A stretch of DNA of 64,000 nt from Paenalicyclobacillus ferrooxydans. Lineage in GTDB: Bacteria > Bacillota > Bacilli > Alicyclobacillales > Alicyclobacillaceae. The translations under genes and the position numbers were made by a program. Positions within the stretch are counted from its first letter, which is position 1. Every line of letters begins with the position of its first letter. A model generated the notes under the pieces. The model searched no databases, had not been told where the DNA came from, and saw only the letters and a program-made list of their open reading frames with translations. The DNA lies in assembly GCF_001399675.1 (NCBI RefSeq), contig NZ_LJCO01000030.1:124001-188000 (forward strand), in the 5' to 3' direction. Shown piece after piece: positions 44,898 through 52,006 of this stretch.

Positions 44898-45674
44898 GTG
44901 TTATTTGATACCCACTGTCACCTGAATGACGCGCAGTTTAAAGATGACATCGAAGAGGTCTTCGAGCGGGCACGTGAAGCCGGGGTCACCCACATTGTGG
45001 TACCCGGCGTGGACGTGCCATCATCGGAGCGCGCCATTCGCTTAGCTGAGCGATTTGCGGGCGTCTACGCCGCGGTTGGGATTCATCCAGAATCCCTCGC
45101 AGACTTGTCGGACAGTGCGCTTGATGAAATTCGCACATTGACATCCCATCCAAAGGTTGTGGCCATAGGCGAAATTGGACTTGATTATTACTGGGATGTA
45201 GCACCGAGGCCGTACCAGCAAGAAGTGTTTGCCGCGCAGATCAATCTGGCAAACGAAACCGGACTACCCATCATTATTCACAACCGGGACGCGACAGAAG
45301 ATACAGTGCGTATGGTTGAGGAAGCTCCGGCTGCGGTCACTGGTGTCATGCACTGTTTTACAGGAAGTTATGAGACCGCGATGCAGTGTATTCGGCAGGG
45401 GTTTTACATCTCGTTTGGCGGCCCGGTAACATTTAAGAATGCAGTCAATGTTCAAAAGACAGCCACGCAAATCCCTGAAAAATCGCTGTTTGTGGAAACT
45501 GACTCTCCCTATCTGTCTCCGCACCCTCTTCGAGGTATGCGCAATGAGCCTGCCCGAGTGCGCCTCGTGGCGGAGAAGCTCGCTGAGTTACGGGGACAAT
45601 CGGTTGAAGAGCTGGCAGCCATTACGATGAAGAATGCACTCTCAATGTTTCAGCGGATCGGGGCAAACGCATGA
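44898..45674 (+). CDS. tatD: TatD-family metal-dependent hydrolase (DNase)
   Basis: 258 residues: DTHCHLND metal site at the N terminus, AIGEIGLDYY, IIHNRDA, MHCFTGS and ETDSPYLSP. TatD proteins are Mg-dependent 3'-5' exonucleases. GTG 44898 follows GGGAGGTG by 11 bases; GTG 44886 lies on that site. Ends 4 bp inside rnmV. Confidence 0.94.
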   Translation: MLFDTHCHLNDAQFKDDIEEVFERAREAGVTHIVVPGVDVPSSERAIRLAERFAGVYAAVGIHPESLADLSDSALDEIRTLTSHPKVVAIGEIGLDYYWDVAPRPYQQEVFAAQINLANETGLPIIIHNRDATEDTVRMVEEAPAAVTGVMHCFTGSYETAMQCIRQGFYISFGGPVTFKNAVNVQKTATQIPEKSLFVETDSPYLSPHPLRGMRNEPARVRLVAEKLAELRGQSVEELAAITMKNALSMFQRIGANA

Positions 45675-46396
45675 CTCGGATTAGAATCCGGGAAATTATC
45701 GTCGTTGAAGGGCTGCATGATAAGCAGGCCGTAGAACGGGTTGCAGATGCAGACATCTGGGTACTCGGAGGTGACCGCATCGCGCGTCACCTGATTTCCG
45801 AGTTACAACGTGCCGCACGGAAGCGCGGGGTGATTATTTTCACCGATCCCGATGGGCCTGGAGAACGCATCCGACGCCGCATGGAACCGCATCTGCCCGG
45901 CTGCAAGCATGCATTTGTTCCGAAAGCACTCGCCACATCACATCGGGCAGTCGGTGTCGAGCACGCTTCAGATGAGGCAATTTTGCAAGCACTTGAACAT
46001 GCACGACCGACGGTTTTAACTGCAGCGGACCTAAATGTACCCGGGATGAACACCGCACGTAACAATGCAGCTGGCAACGGCACTGGGGAACCCACAGTGC
46101 CGTTTACACTCCTTGACTTGATCGAGGCTGGTCTAATTCATCACCCTGAAGCCGCGGCGAGACGTCAGCGTGTGGGCGAGGTGCTAGGCATCGGGTATGG
46201 AAATGCCAAAGCATTCTTAAGAAAACTGAATGTCCTCGGAGTTGACCGGGTGGAATTTGAACAAGCTCTGAAACAACTGGAAATTTGGCAGCCATCCGAG
46301 GGCCTGCCAGGTTCCAGCGTAAACTTGGATGATGCCGCAGATTCGAATGCCGAGTCTGCAGACCGGCCGGATAAGGAGGGGGCAGAACGTGAGTGA
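45671..46396 (+). CDS. rnmV: Ribonuclease M5
   Basis: 241 residues: Toprim domain with VVEGLHDKQAV, FTDPDGPGERIR and the LP-GCKHAFVPK block; C-terminal part DLIEAGLIHHPEAAARRQRVGEVLGIGYGNAKAFLRKLN (family positions conserved throughout). It matures 5S rRNA. ATG overlaps the tatD stop as ATGA. The acidic tail from residue 215 is extra. Confidence 0.94.
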   Translation: MTRIRIREIIVVEGLHDKQAVERVADADIWVLGGDRIARHLISELQRAARKRGVIIFTDPDGPGERIRRRMEPHLPGCKHAFVPKALATSHRAVGVEHASDEAILQALEHARPTVLTAADLNVPGMNTARNNAAGNGTGEPTVPFTLLDLIEAGLIHHPEAAARRQRVGEVLGIGYGNAKAFLRKLNVLGVDRVEFEQALKQLEIWQPSEGLPGSSVNLDDAADSNAESADRPDKEGAERE

Positions 46397-47282
46397 CCAG
46401 ATTGACCTTGCACGCTTATCGAGCCTGCGAGAGCTCCTTCAGACACACGGTTTTCAGTTTAAAAAGCAACTGGGCCAGAACTTTCTCGTTGACGCGAGAG
46501 TGCTTGAACGGATCGTTGACGCAGCAGATTTGATTCCTGGTGATGGTGTATTTGAAATCGGTCCTGGAGCCGGGGTCGTAACGCAGGTTTTAGCACAGCA
46601 AGCGACGCAGGTTGTTGCCGTCGAAAAGGATCGGGCTTTGGCACCTGTGCTTGATACATCGCTCGCTGGACTAAACAACGTCAAAGTGGTTTATGCGGAT
46701 GTCCTTGATGTAAATCTGAACGAAGTCTGGAATGAGTTTTCGAACTGCGCCAGGGTCTCTGTAGTGGCCAACCTCCCTTATTATGTGACAACACCGATTC
46801 TGTTTCATCTGCTTGAATCAGGTGTTCCGCTGCATAACGTCGTCGTTATGGTGCAAAAAGAGGTGGCAGACCGCCTAGTCTCAGGTCCTGGCACAAAAGA
46901 CTACGGAGCGCTCAGCGTTGCGGTACAATATTATGCAGAAGTAGATAAGGTGTTGCGGGTTCACCCAGGTGCGTTTATCCCGCCACCGAACGTGGAGTCC
47001 GAGGTCGTTCGGCTGCGCGTGCGCAAGCAACCTGCAGTTATCGTGCCGGACCAGACGCTGTTTTTCCGAGTTGTCAGGGCCGGCTTTGCGATGCGCCGGA
47101 AGACCCTCCTGAACAACCTATCCCACAGCTTTGGTTTTACTAAACCCGATTGCGAACATCTTTTACTGTGCACCGGGATTGAACCAAGGCGCCGCGGCGA
47201 AACACTTTCGCTCGATGAGTTTGCTCGATTGACGTCAGCGATTTATGAAAAACTCCACAGCAACAAAGAATATACGCCATAG
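46389..47282 (+). CDS. rsmA: 16S rRNA dimethyladenosine transferase
   Basis: 297 residues: KKQLGQNFLVD, SAM site FEIGPGAGVVTQVL, VVANLPYYVTTPI catalytic motif and PRRRGETLSLDEFARL at the C terminus. It makes m6,2A1518/1519 in 16S rRNA (KsgA). GTG 46389 has AAGGAGGG 7 bases before and lies inside the end of rnmV. Confidence 0.96.
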   Translation: MSDQIDLARLSSLRELLQTHGFQFKKQLGQNFLVDARVLERIVDAADLIPGDGVFEIGPGAGVVTQVLAQQATQVVAVEKDRALAPVLDTSLAGLNNVKVVYADVLDVNLNEVWNEFSNCARVSVVANLPYYVTTPILFHLLESGVPLHNVVVMVQKEVADRLVSGPGTKDYGALSVAVQYYAEVDKVLRVHPGAFIPPPNVESEVVRLRVRKQPAVIVPDQTLFFRVVRAGFAMRRKTLLNNLSHSFGFTKPDCEHLLLCTGIEPRRRGETLSLDEFARLTSAIYEKLHSNKEYTP

Positions 47283-47395
47283 TACCGTCCAACTCGAACC
47301 AATCCAAGCCTGAATTCACGATGCATCGATAGACGAACTGTTGTCGGCACAAGTTTTGCATATACTAACAGCGTACCGAGAAGGGAGTCCTGTCC

Positions 47396-47884
47396 ATGAC
47401 CTGGACGTTCTATAGTCCTTCAAAAGGGCTGTTGACATTGGACGAGGTCGTCGAAGACGTACTCTGTGAGGTTGAAGGATCTGAGGACAACGAGTTTCGC
47501 ATCATGGTTGGTACTGACTCACAGCCAAAGCCGGCCAGTCACTCCGTGACATTTGTGACCGCAATCATTGTTCACCATGTGGGCAAAGGCGGACGGTACT
47601 ATGTCCACCGTGAACAACATCACCATACCTACGCGTTACGGCAGCGAATGATGACGGAGGCCGCGTACTCGTTGCAGATTGGCGGGTTGCTTTCAGAAAA
47701 ATTGAATACGTCAGAGAAGACGTGGTCGATTGAGGTCCACTTGGATATCGGCGAGCAAGGAGCAACCAAGCAGGTCGTACGTGAGATTGTTTCCTGGATC
47801 ACCTCCAGTGGCTACGAGGCAAAAATTAAGCCGGATGCGTACGGGGCATCGAAAGTGGCCGATCGTTACACAAAGCACGGTTGA
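47396..47884 (+). CDS. YkuK-family RNase H-like protein (DUF458)
   Basis: 162 residues: FYSPSKGLLTLDEVV, MVGTDSQ, the His-rich HREQHHHTYALRQRM, EVHLDIGEQG and PDAYGASKVADRYTKHG, all typical of DUF458. An RNase H-like fold with acidic residues suggests nuclease activity, unproven. ATG with GAAGGGAG upstream. Its end overlaps the convergent glycosyltransferase-like gene by 19 bp. Confidence 0.87.
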   Translation: MTWTFYSPSKGLLTLDEVVEDVLCEVEGSEDNEFRIMVGTDSQPKPASHSVTFVTAIIVHHVGKGGRYYVHREQHHHTYALRQRMMTEAAYSLQIGGLLSEKLNTSEKTWSIEVHLDIGEQGATKQVVREIVSWITSSGYEAKIKPDAYGASKVADRYTKHG

Positions 47885-48732
47885 ATGGATGCTGACCACT
47901 GTCTGAGGAACTCGATGTCTCTATCGGCGTGATAGCCGATTCGAAGTCTGCCGTTCCACTCACGGGTCTGTCGTTGGCCTGTCAACGCCGCGACACCTTC
48001 AACGGCGTCTCCAATCAGGGTGTCTTGCATCAATTCCTGATGCCCTCGCGACCTTGTTGGATTGCCCAGCCAACGAGCATCGAAATCAATCACGCCGAGG
48101 GAGATCCCGGAATCTTGTGGCGACTGAGACACCAGCACGCACTGTGCCATCCATAAACCTGGGTGGCAGAGGAGTAAGGGTGAGATGGTTGCGCAAATAC
48201 GGCGGCTAATCCACAGAGGTGCCCTTGACGGACAGGCTCCCTTAAGCGATGGAGCAATGCTCTTCAAAGCCTCGTTCCAAATGGTTATGTCTGATTGCAG
48301 TTGTCTTCGGGAGATCACACCGCTTGTTTCGCCTACGTCATCTATCCTCCGAGTCCCTTCACCCGGCCAAGCCACGTCAAGGCCGCGTACACTGGCCGTT
48401 CTGATGTAGCGGGCCAAATTGTTGCCAAATGAGCCCTCCCAGTCCCCATCGACAATCACACATGAGTCCCACAGGTCTGTCGGACGTAAGCGCAGCGCGT
48501 AAAGCACACCAAGTGCTCTCGGCACATCAGGTCCCAGTGGATCTGCGAGGTCACATACCCACGCATGGAGACTAAGTGTATTGATTGTGTCTCGAGCCGC
48601 GTTGGCAGTTTTGTCGATGCTGCCATTGACGACCACTACAGACTGTTGAATCCCCGCTTTGTGAACCTGACGAAGGACATTTGCGATAGAACGCTCGCAG
48701 TTGCGAGCGGGAATCACGGCTATCGTACGCAC
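47866..48732 (-). CDS. Glycosyltransferase family 2-like protein
   Basis: 288 residues: N-terminal VIPARNCERSIANVLRQVHKAG and VVVNGSIDKTANAARD match the start of GT-A glycosyltransferases, and CVIVDGDWEGSFG could hold a DxD-like site (DGD). The C terminus matches nothing I know. No neighbour suggests an acceptor. GTG start with AAAGGTG 8 bases upstream. An odd minus-strand gene in this largely + strand block. Confidence 0.7.
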   Translation of the reverse strand: MRTIAVIPARNCERSIANVLRQVHKAGIQQSVVVVNGSIDKTANAARDTINTLSLHAWVCDLADPLGPDVPRALGVLYALRLRPTDLWDSCVIVDGDWEGSFGNNLARYIRTASVRGLDVAWPGEGTRRIDDVGETSGVISRRQLQSDITIWNEALKSIAPSLKGACPSRAPLWISRRICATISPLLLCHPGLWMAQCVLVSQSPQDSGISLGVIDFDARWLGNPTRSRGHQELMQDTLIGDAVEGVAALTGQRQTREWNGRLRIGYHADRDIEFLRQWSASIQPCFV

Positions 48733-48759
48733 TCTTTACACACCTTTCTTTCCTCATAT

Positions 48760-48860
48760 GAGGCTTTCAGCATTTCCTTTTCACGCACGCATGTCTTTTC
48801 AGATTCACATACTCGCATGAGTGCCACCTTTTGCGCACTCCCGCATCCGCTGAAAGCCTC
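48760..48860. repeat. 12-bp inverted repeat upstream of yabG
   Basis: GAGGCTTTCAGC (48760-48771) is repeated inverted at 48849-48860 with 77 bases between. The enclosed DNA is C/T-rich with no gene. It may fold into one long-range stem in a leader or act as a site. Confidence 0.6.
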
Positions 48861-48864
48861 CGTC

Positions 48865-48892
48865 ACGCAGCCTAACGCAAGGACATATGCTG
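48865..48892 (+). promoter_or_regulatory. Possible sigma-K promoter of yabG
   Basis: AC (48865-48866), 17 bases, then CATATGCTG (48884-48892), which fits CATAnnnTA at all but the last base. yabG is a sigma-K gene in B. subtilis. Confidence 0.4.
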
Positions 48893-48927
48893 TGGGGTGA
48901 AGGCTTCACCCGGGGAGGGATTCAAAC

Positions 48928-49788
48928 TTGTGGAAGCAAGGTGACATGGTGACGCGCAGCTCTTATGGGAGTGACGTCTGCTTCGTCATCATCGAAATAG
49001 ATGAAGACTCTGAAACAGCCATTTTGAAGGGCGTTGACGTCCGTCTGATGGCGGATTCTCCTTTTTCCGACCTGGTCGAAGTCACAGAGGTCGAGCAGCA
49101 GAAGTTTGCCGAAAAACGCGTCCGTGCGGAGAGTGAGTGTCTTCGCCTTGTCCAATCAAGGCGGGAGATGGAACAGGAAAAACGATCTTTGCGCAAGGAA
49201 GCGCGGTTCCAATCAGAACCTGATTTTTTTGAAAGGCCCGGCCGTGTTCTTCATCTAGACGGGGACGGATCTTACTTGAATAAGTGCTTGAACATGTACA
49301 AAGAGCTTGGGATCCGGGCAATTGGACAACATGTTCATGAATCTCAAATGCCTTCGCAAGTAACCGGTCTGCTCCAACAATATGACCCGGACATTCTCAT
49401 CATTACTGGACACGACGGTGTCATCCGAAAGGGAAAGGACCTGTCGGACCTATATAACTATAGAAACTCAGCCCACTTCGTGAAAACCGTTACTGCAGCA
49501 AGGAAATACTCGAGAAGCATGGACGATCTCGTGATTATTGCAGGTGCATGCCAGTCTCACTTCGAGGCCATCTTGGAGGCTGGGGCAAATTTTGCCAGCT
49601 CACCACAGCGAATTATGATTCACGCACTTGACCCGGTGTTTATTGCAGAGAAAATCGCATTTACTCCGATTAATGAGACGGTCAACGTTTACGATGTGGT
49701 CCGTTCGACATTTACAGGGACGGACGGGATTGGGGGACTGGAATCGAGGGGCAAGTATCGGATCGGTCTGCCGAAAGCCATTTATTAG
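48928..49788 (+). CDS. yabG: Sporulation-specific protease YabG
   Basis: 286 residues: GDMVTRSSYGSDVCF at the N terminus, VLHLDGDGSYLNKCLNMYKELG, ITGHDGV, ACQSHFEAILEAGANFASSP-type block and the C-terminal GIGGLESRGKYRIGLP. YabG is a cysteine-type protease that processes spore coat proteins. TTG 48928 lies ~9 bases after GGGAGGG. Confidence 0.93.
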   Translation: MWKQGDMVTRSSYGSDVCFVIIEIDEDSETAILKGVDVRLMADSPFSDLVEVTEVEQQKFAEKRVRAESECLRLVQSRREMEQEKRSLRKEARFQSEPDFFERPGRVLHLDGDGSYLNKCLNMYKELGIRAIGQHVHESQMPSQVTGLLQQYDPDILIITGHDGVIRKGKDLSDLYNYRNSAHFVKTVTAARKYSRSMDDLVIIAGACQSHFEAILEAGANFASSPQRIMIHALDPVFIAEKIAFTPINETVNVYDVVRSTFTGTDGIGGLESRGKYRIGLPKAIY

Positions 49789-50029
49789 TCTGCCTGTCAG
49801 AACGTTTTGGACTCGGTTCGGGTAACCCGATAGGAATCATGTGTCGATCTGTCCGTGCCAAATTGACGGAGGCCGATGGTGTTTGATGCAGTCCATTTGG
49901 AGTATCGCTAAGCGGTGTGAACGAGGGGAGCGAAGTCACAAAACAGCTCATTTTTCGACAAAAATGGACTGAATTCGGCAGTCATTCGTGACGGTTTCTC
50001 AGTTCTCCAAGAAATATGCATAAAAATCA

Positions 50030-50059
50030 TTGACAATGAAAATAAGGCGTTGTTATAAT
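50030..50059 (+). promoter_or_regulatory. veg promoter P1 (sigma-A)
   Basis: TTGACA (50030-50035), 18-base spacer, TATAAT (50054-50059): both hexamers are perfect. Confidence 0.88.
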
Positions 50060-50070
50060 AATGCCTTTCG

Positions 50071-50100
50071 TTGACAAAGACCCTCTATCCGTGGTACACT
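50071..50100 (+). promoter_or_regulatory. veg promoter P2 (sigma-A)
   Basis: TTGACA (50071-50076), 18-base spacer, TACACT (50095-50100). The transcript would start near 50107, leaving a leader of only ~16 bases before the start codon. Confidence 0.75.
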
Positions 50101-50122
50101 AATATCCGGAAAGAGGTGGTGT

Positions 50123-50401
50123 GTGTTGCCAAGAAATGCGCTCCACGACATCAAGAGAAGTTTAGACGACTTGATTGGAGAAAAGGTTCTGCTGCGCGCA
50201 AATGGAGGCAGGAGAAAAACCATTGAACGGATGGGCGTGTTAGAAGAAACATACCCCTCAGTGTTCGTGGTAAAACTGGATCCCCCGGACGGTTCGTTTA
50301 AGCGAGTTTCCTACAGTTACGCGGATGTTTTGACGGAAACCGTCGAATTAATGCTTTGCAAAGATGGCTCGAACGTGCGCGTGACGTACACAGAAAACTA
50401 A
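50123..50401 (+). CDS. veg: Veg protein
   Basis: A 92-residue protein with the Veg hallmarks [41 protein letters not shown] (continuous but for two changes) and [16 protein letters not shown]. Veg influences biofilm matrix genes in B. subtilis. GTG 50123 is 6 bases after GAGG; TTG 50126 is an alternative. Confidence 0.95.
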   Translation: MLPRNALHDIKRSLDDLIGEKVLLRANGGRRKTIERMGVLEETYPSVFVVKLDPPDGSFKRVSYSYADVLTETVELMLCKDGSNVRVTYTEN

Positions 50402-50430
50402 AGCAGAGCTGAATACAGCAATTATTTTAG

Positions 50431-50463
50431 CGGCGACCACCATCGTGTGTGTCGCCGTTTTGT
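50431..50463 (+). terminator. Terminator of veg
   Basis: CGGCGACCAC pairs with GTGTGTCGCCG-type arm (50431-50457), followed by TTTTG and more T. Confidence 0.88.
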
Positions 50464-50652
50464 TTTTGTTGTAGAGGGTATTACGTGAAAACGCCGATAC
50501 ATACGACGGGACTTGTAAAGAACAGTGAACGTCATTTCTCCACCGCTCAGAGCCCGGGAATGACAGGTTTCGATGGATAAGAGTTCCTGTTTTGATACGG
50601 CAGCACCGCACCATACTAGGTGAAGGCCGACATACGAAGGAGGAATTCTGCG

Positions 50653-50838
50653 ATGGGTCGACGTGGCGGAACCATGTCTGATGCGCTGAAAATGGAGCTT
50701 GCTAAGGAGTTGGGATTTTACGACACCGTAAAAACCGAAGGTTGGGGTGGAATCACTACTCGTGACGCTGGCAACATGGTCAAACGCGCCATCGAAATTG
50801 CGGAACAAGCCTTGGCTGAACAAGGTGGTTCCAAGTAA
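50653..50838 (+). CDS. sspF: Alpha/beta-type small acid-soluble spore protein (SspF-like)
   Basis: 61 residues: [10 protein letters not shown], then [20 protein letters not shown] with the GPR protease-type ELG/YD region, and [16 protein letters not shown]. It coats spore DNA. ATG with AAGGAGGAA upstream. A CATACTA (50612-50618) could be the -10 of a sigma-G promoter, but no convincing -35 is seen. Place after veg is as in Bacillus. Confidence 0.95.
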   Translation: MGRRGGTMSDALKMELAKELGFYDTVKTEGWGGITTRDAGNMVKRAIEIAEQALAEQGGSK

Positions 50839-50866
50839 GCAAAACCAATTCCACGATTGTCGGCCT

Positions 50867-50894
50867 GGCCGGGGAGATCCCCCGGTCTCTTTTG
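50867..50894 (+). terminator. Terminator of sspF
   Basis: Bases 50867-50874 pair with 50880-50887 (5-nt loop), followed by TCTTTTG. Confidence 0.85.
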
Positions 50895-51163
50895 TTAGCC
50901 TCAGGGCTACAATGCGCCGGCTCCCGGGTGAGAAACGAATCCCAATGCGTGGGTTGGACATCACTGGAAAATAGTATATGGGTGCGGTTGATTGGGAAAT
51001 CCTATTCGCGATGTGTATCTTTTTGTTTCGCGTCCTGTGAGGCCCCGTAAGTTGGGGAAGAAAACAGTAAAAATTCATCCGGAATTCGTACAGAAATTCT
51101 GTGCGTCAAGTCAGTGCGGTCGATTGAACAGCGGCCGATCACGAGCGAGGAGGGAAACACTCG
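50895..51163. other. Intergenic region upstream of the cyanophycin operon
   Basis: The stretch between the sspF terminator and cphB contains no credible gene or clear sigma-A promoter. Regulatory sites for the cyanophycin genes should lie here. Confidence 0.5.
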
Positions 51164-52006
51164 GTGCATGGTCAATCAGGACCCCTTGTCATTATCGGGG
51201 GTGCCGAAGACAAGAAAGGCGAGTGCAGGATTCTCCGGGAGTTTCTCAGGCTGGGCGGAGGACGCCAGGCCAGGGTACTGGTTATGACTGTTGCTACAAA
51301 GTTGCCGATTGAGGTGGGAATGGACTATGTAGAAGTGTTCAAGAAACTCGGCGCAGAAGATGTCCGTACATTTGATGTATCATCTCGAGACGCAGCAAAT
51401 CGCGACAGCGCAGTTGAATTCGTTCGCGATGCATCGTGCATTTTCTTCACGGGAGGCGACCAACTTCGAATTACAAAGCTTCTCGGAGGAACGAGAATTG
51501 ATGCGGCGATTCACGATGCACTCAGAAACGGAACCCCGCTTGGCGGTACGAGCGCAGGTGCTTCAATGATGTCTTCGACCATGATTGTGGACGGAGAGTC
51601 CGAAACCAATCCTCGGATATGCGTTGTCAACATGGCACCTGGCATGGAGTTTATGGAGGGTGCGGTGATTGATCAGCATTTCGCACAGCGTGGGAGGCTC
51701 GGCAGGCTGGTGTCTGCAGTGGCCCAGTACCCGCATCATCTGGGATTGGGTATTGACGAGGACACGGCTGTGATTGTTGAAGGGCAGCATTTCCGCGTAC
51801 TCGGTCGAGGCGCAGTGAGTGTTGTTGACGCAGGTGTCTTGACGCATTCCAATCTTGACTCTGTTGAAAGGGATGAGTCCCTGGCGCTATGCGGAATTCA
51901 ACTCCACATACTGCCGGATGGTTATGGGTTCGATCTTCACAATCGAACCGCCATTACAGACTGGAGTCAATGGGAAGCCAACCACAACAAGGAGTTGACG
52001 AAATGA
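51164..52006 (+). CDS. cphB: Cyanophycinase
   Basis: A 280-residue S51-type serine peptidase: LVIIGGAEDK, FFTGGDQLRITKLLGGT, nucleophile Ser130 in GGTSAGASMM, and HFAQRGRLGRL. It cleaves cyanophycin into beta-Asp-Arg dipeptides inside the cell. GTG 51164 follows GGAGGG by 9 bases. The stop overlaps cphA as ATGA, so degrading and synthesising enzymes are translated together. Confidence 0.94.
   Translation: MHGQSGPLVIIGGAEDKKGECRILREFLRLGGGRQARVLVMTVATKLPIEVGMDYVEVFKKLGAEDVRTFDVSSRDAANRDSAVEFVRDASCIFFTGGDQLRITKLLGGTRIDAAIHDALRNGTPLGGTSAGASMMSSTMIVDGESETNPRICVVNMAPGMEFMEGAVIDQHFAQRGRLGRLVSAVAQYPHHLGLGIDEDTAVIVEGQHFRVLGRGAVSVVDAGVLTHSNLDSVERDESLALCGIQLHILPDGYGFDLHNRTAITDWSQWEANHNKELTK

Larger units (their letters stand above)
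49789..50122. other. 334-bp intergenic region with veg promoters and a structured element
   Basis: No gene is seen. CAGTCCATTT (49889-49898) and its complement (49962-49971) enclose ~63 bases that could form a branched RNA. The last 90 bases hold two sigma-A promoters for veg. Confidence 0.6.

Noticed and set aside
50422-51078. Minus-strand 218-codon frame over sspF
   Set aside because: Covers the conserved spore protein and two terminators on the opposite strand; no homology.
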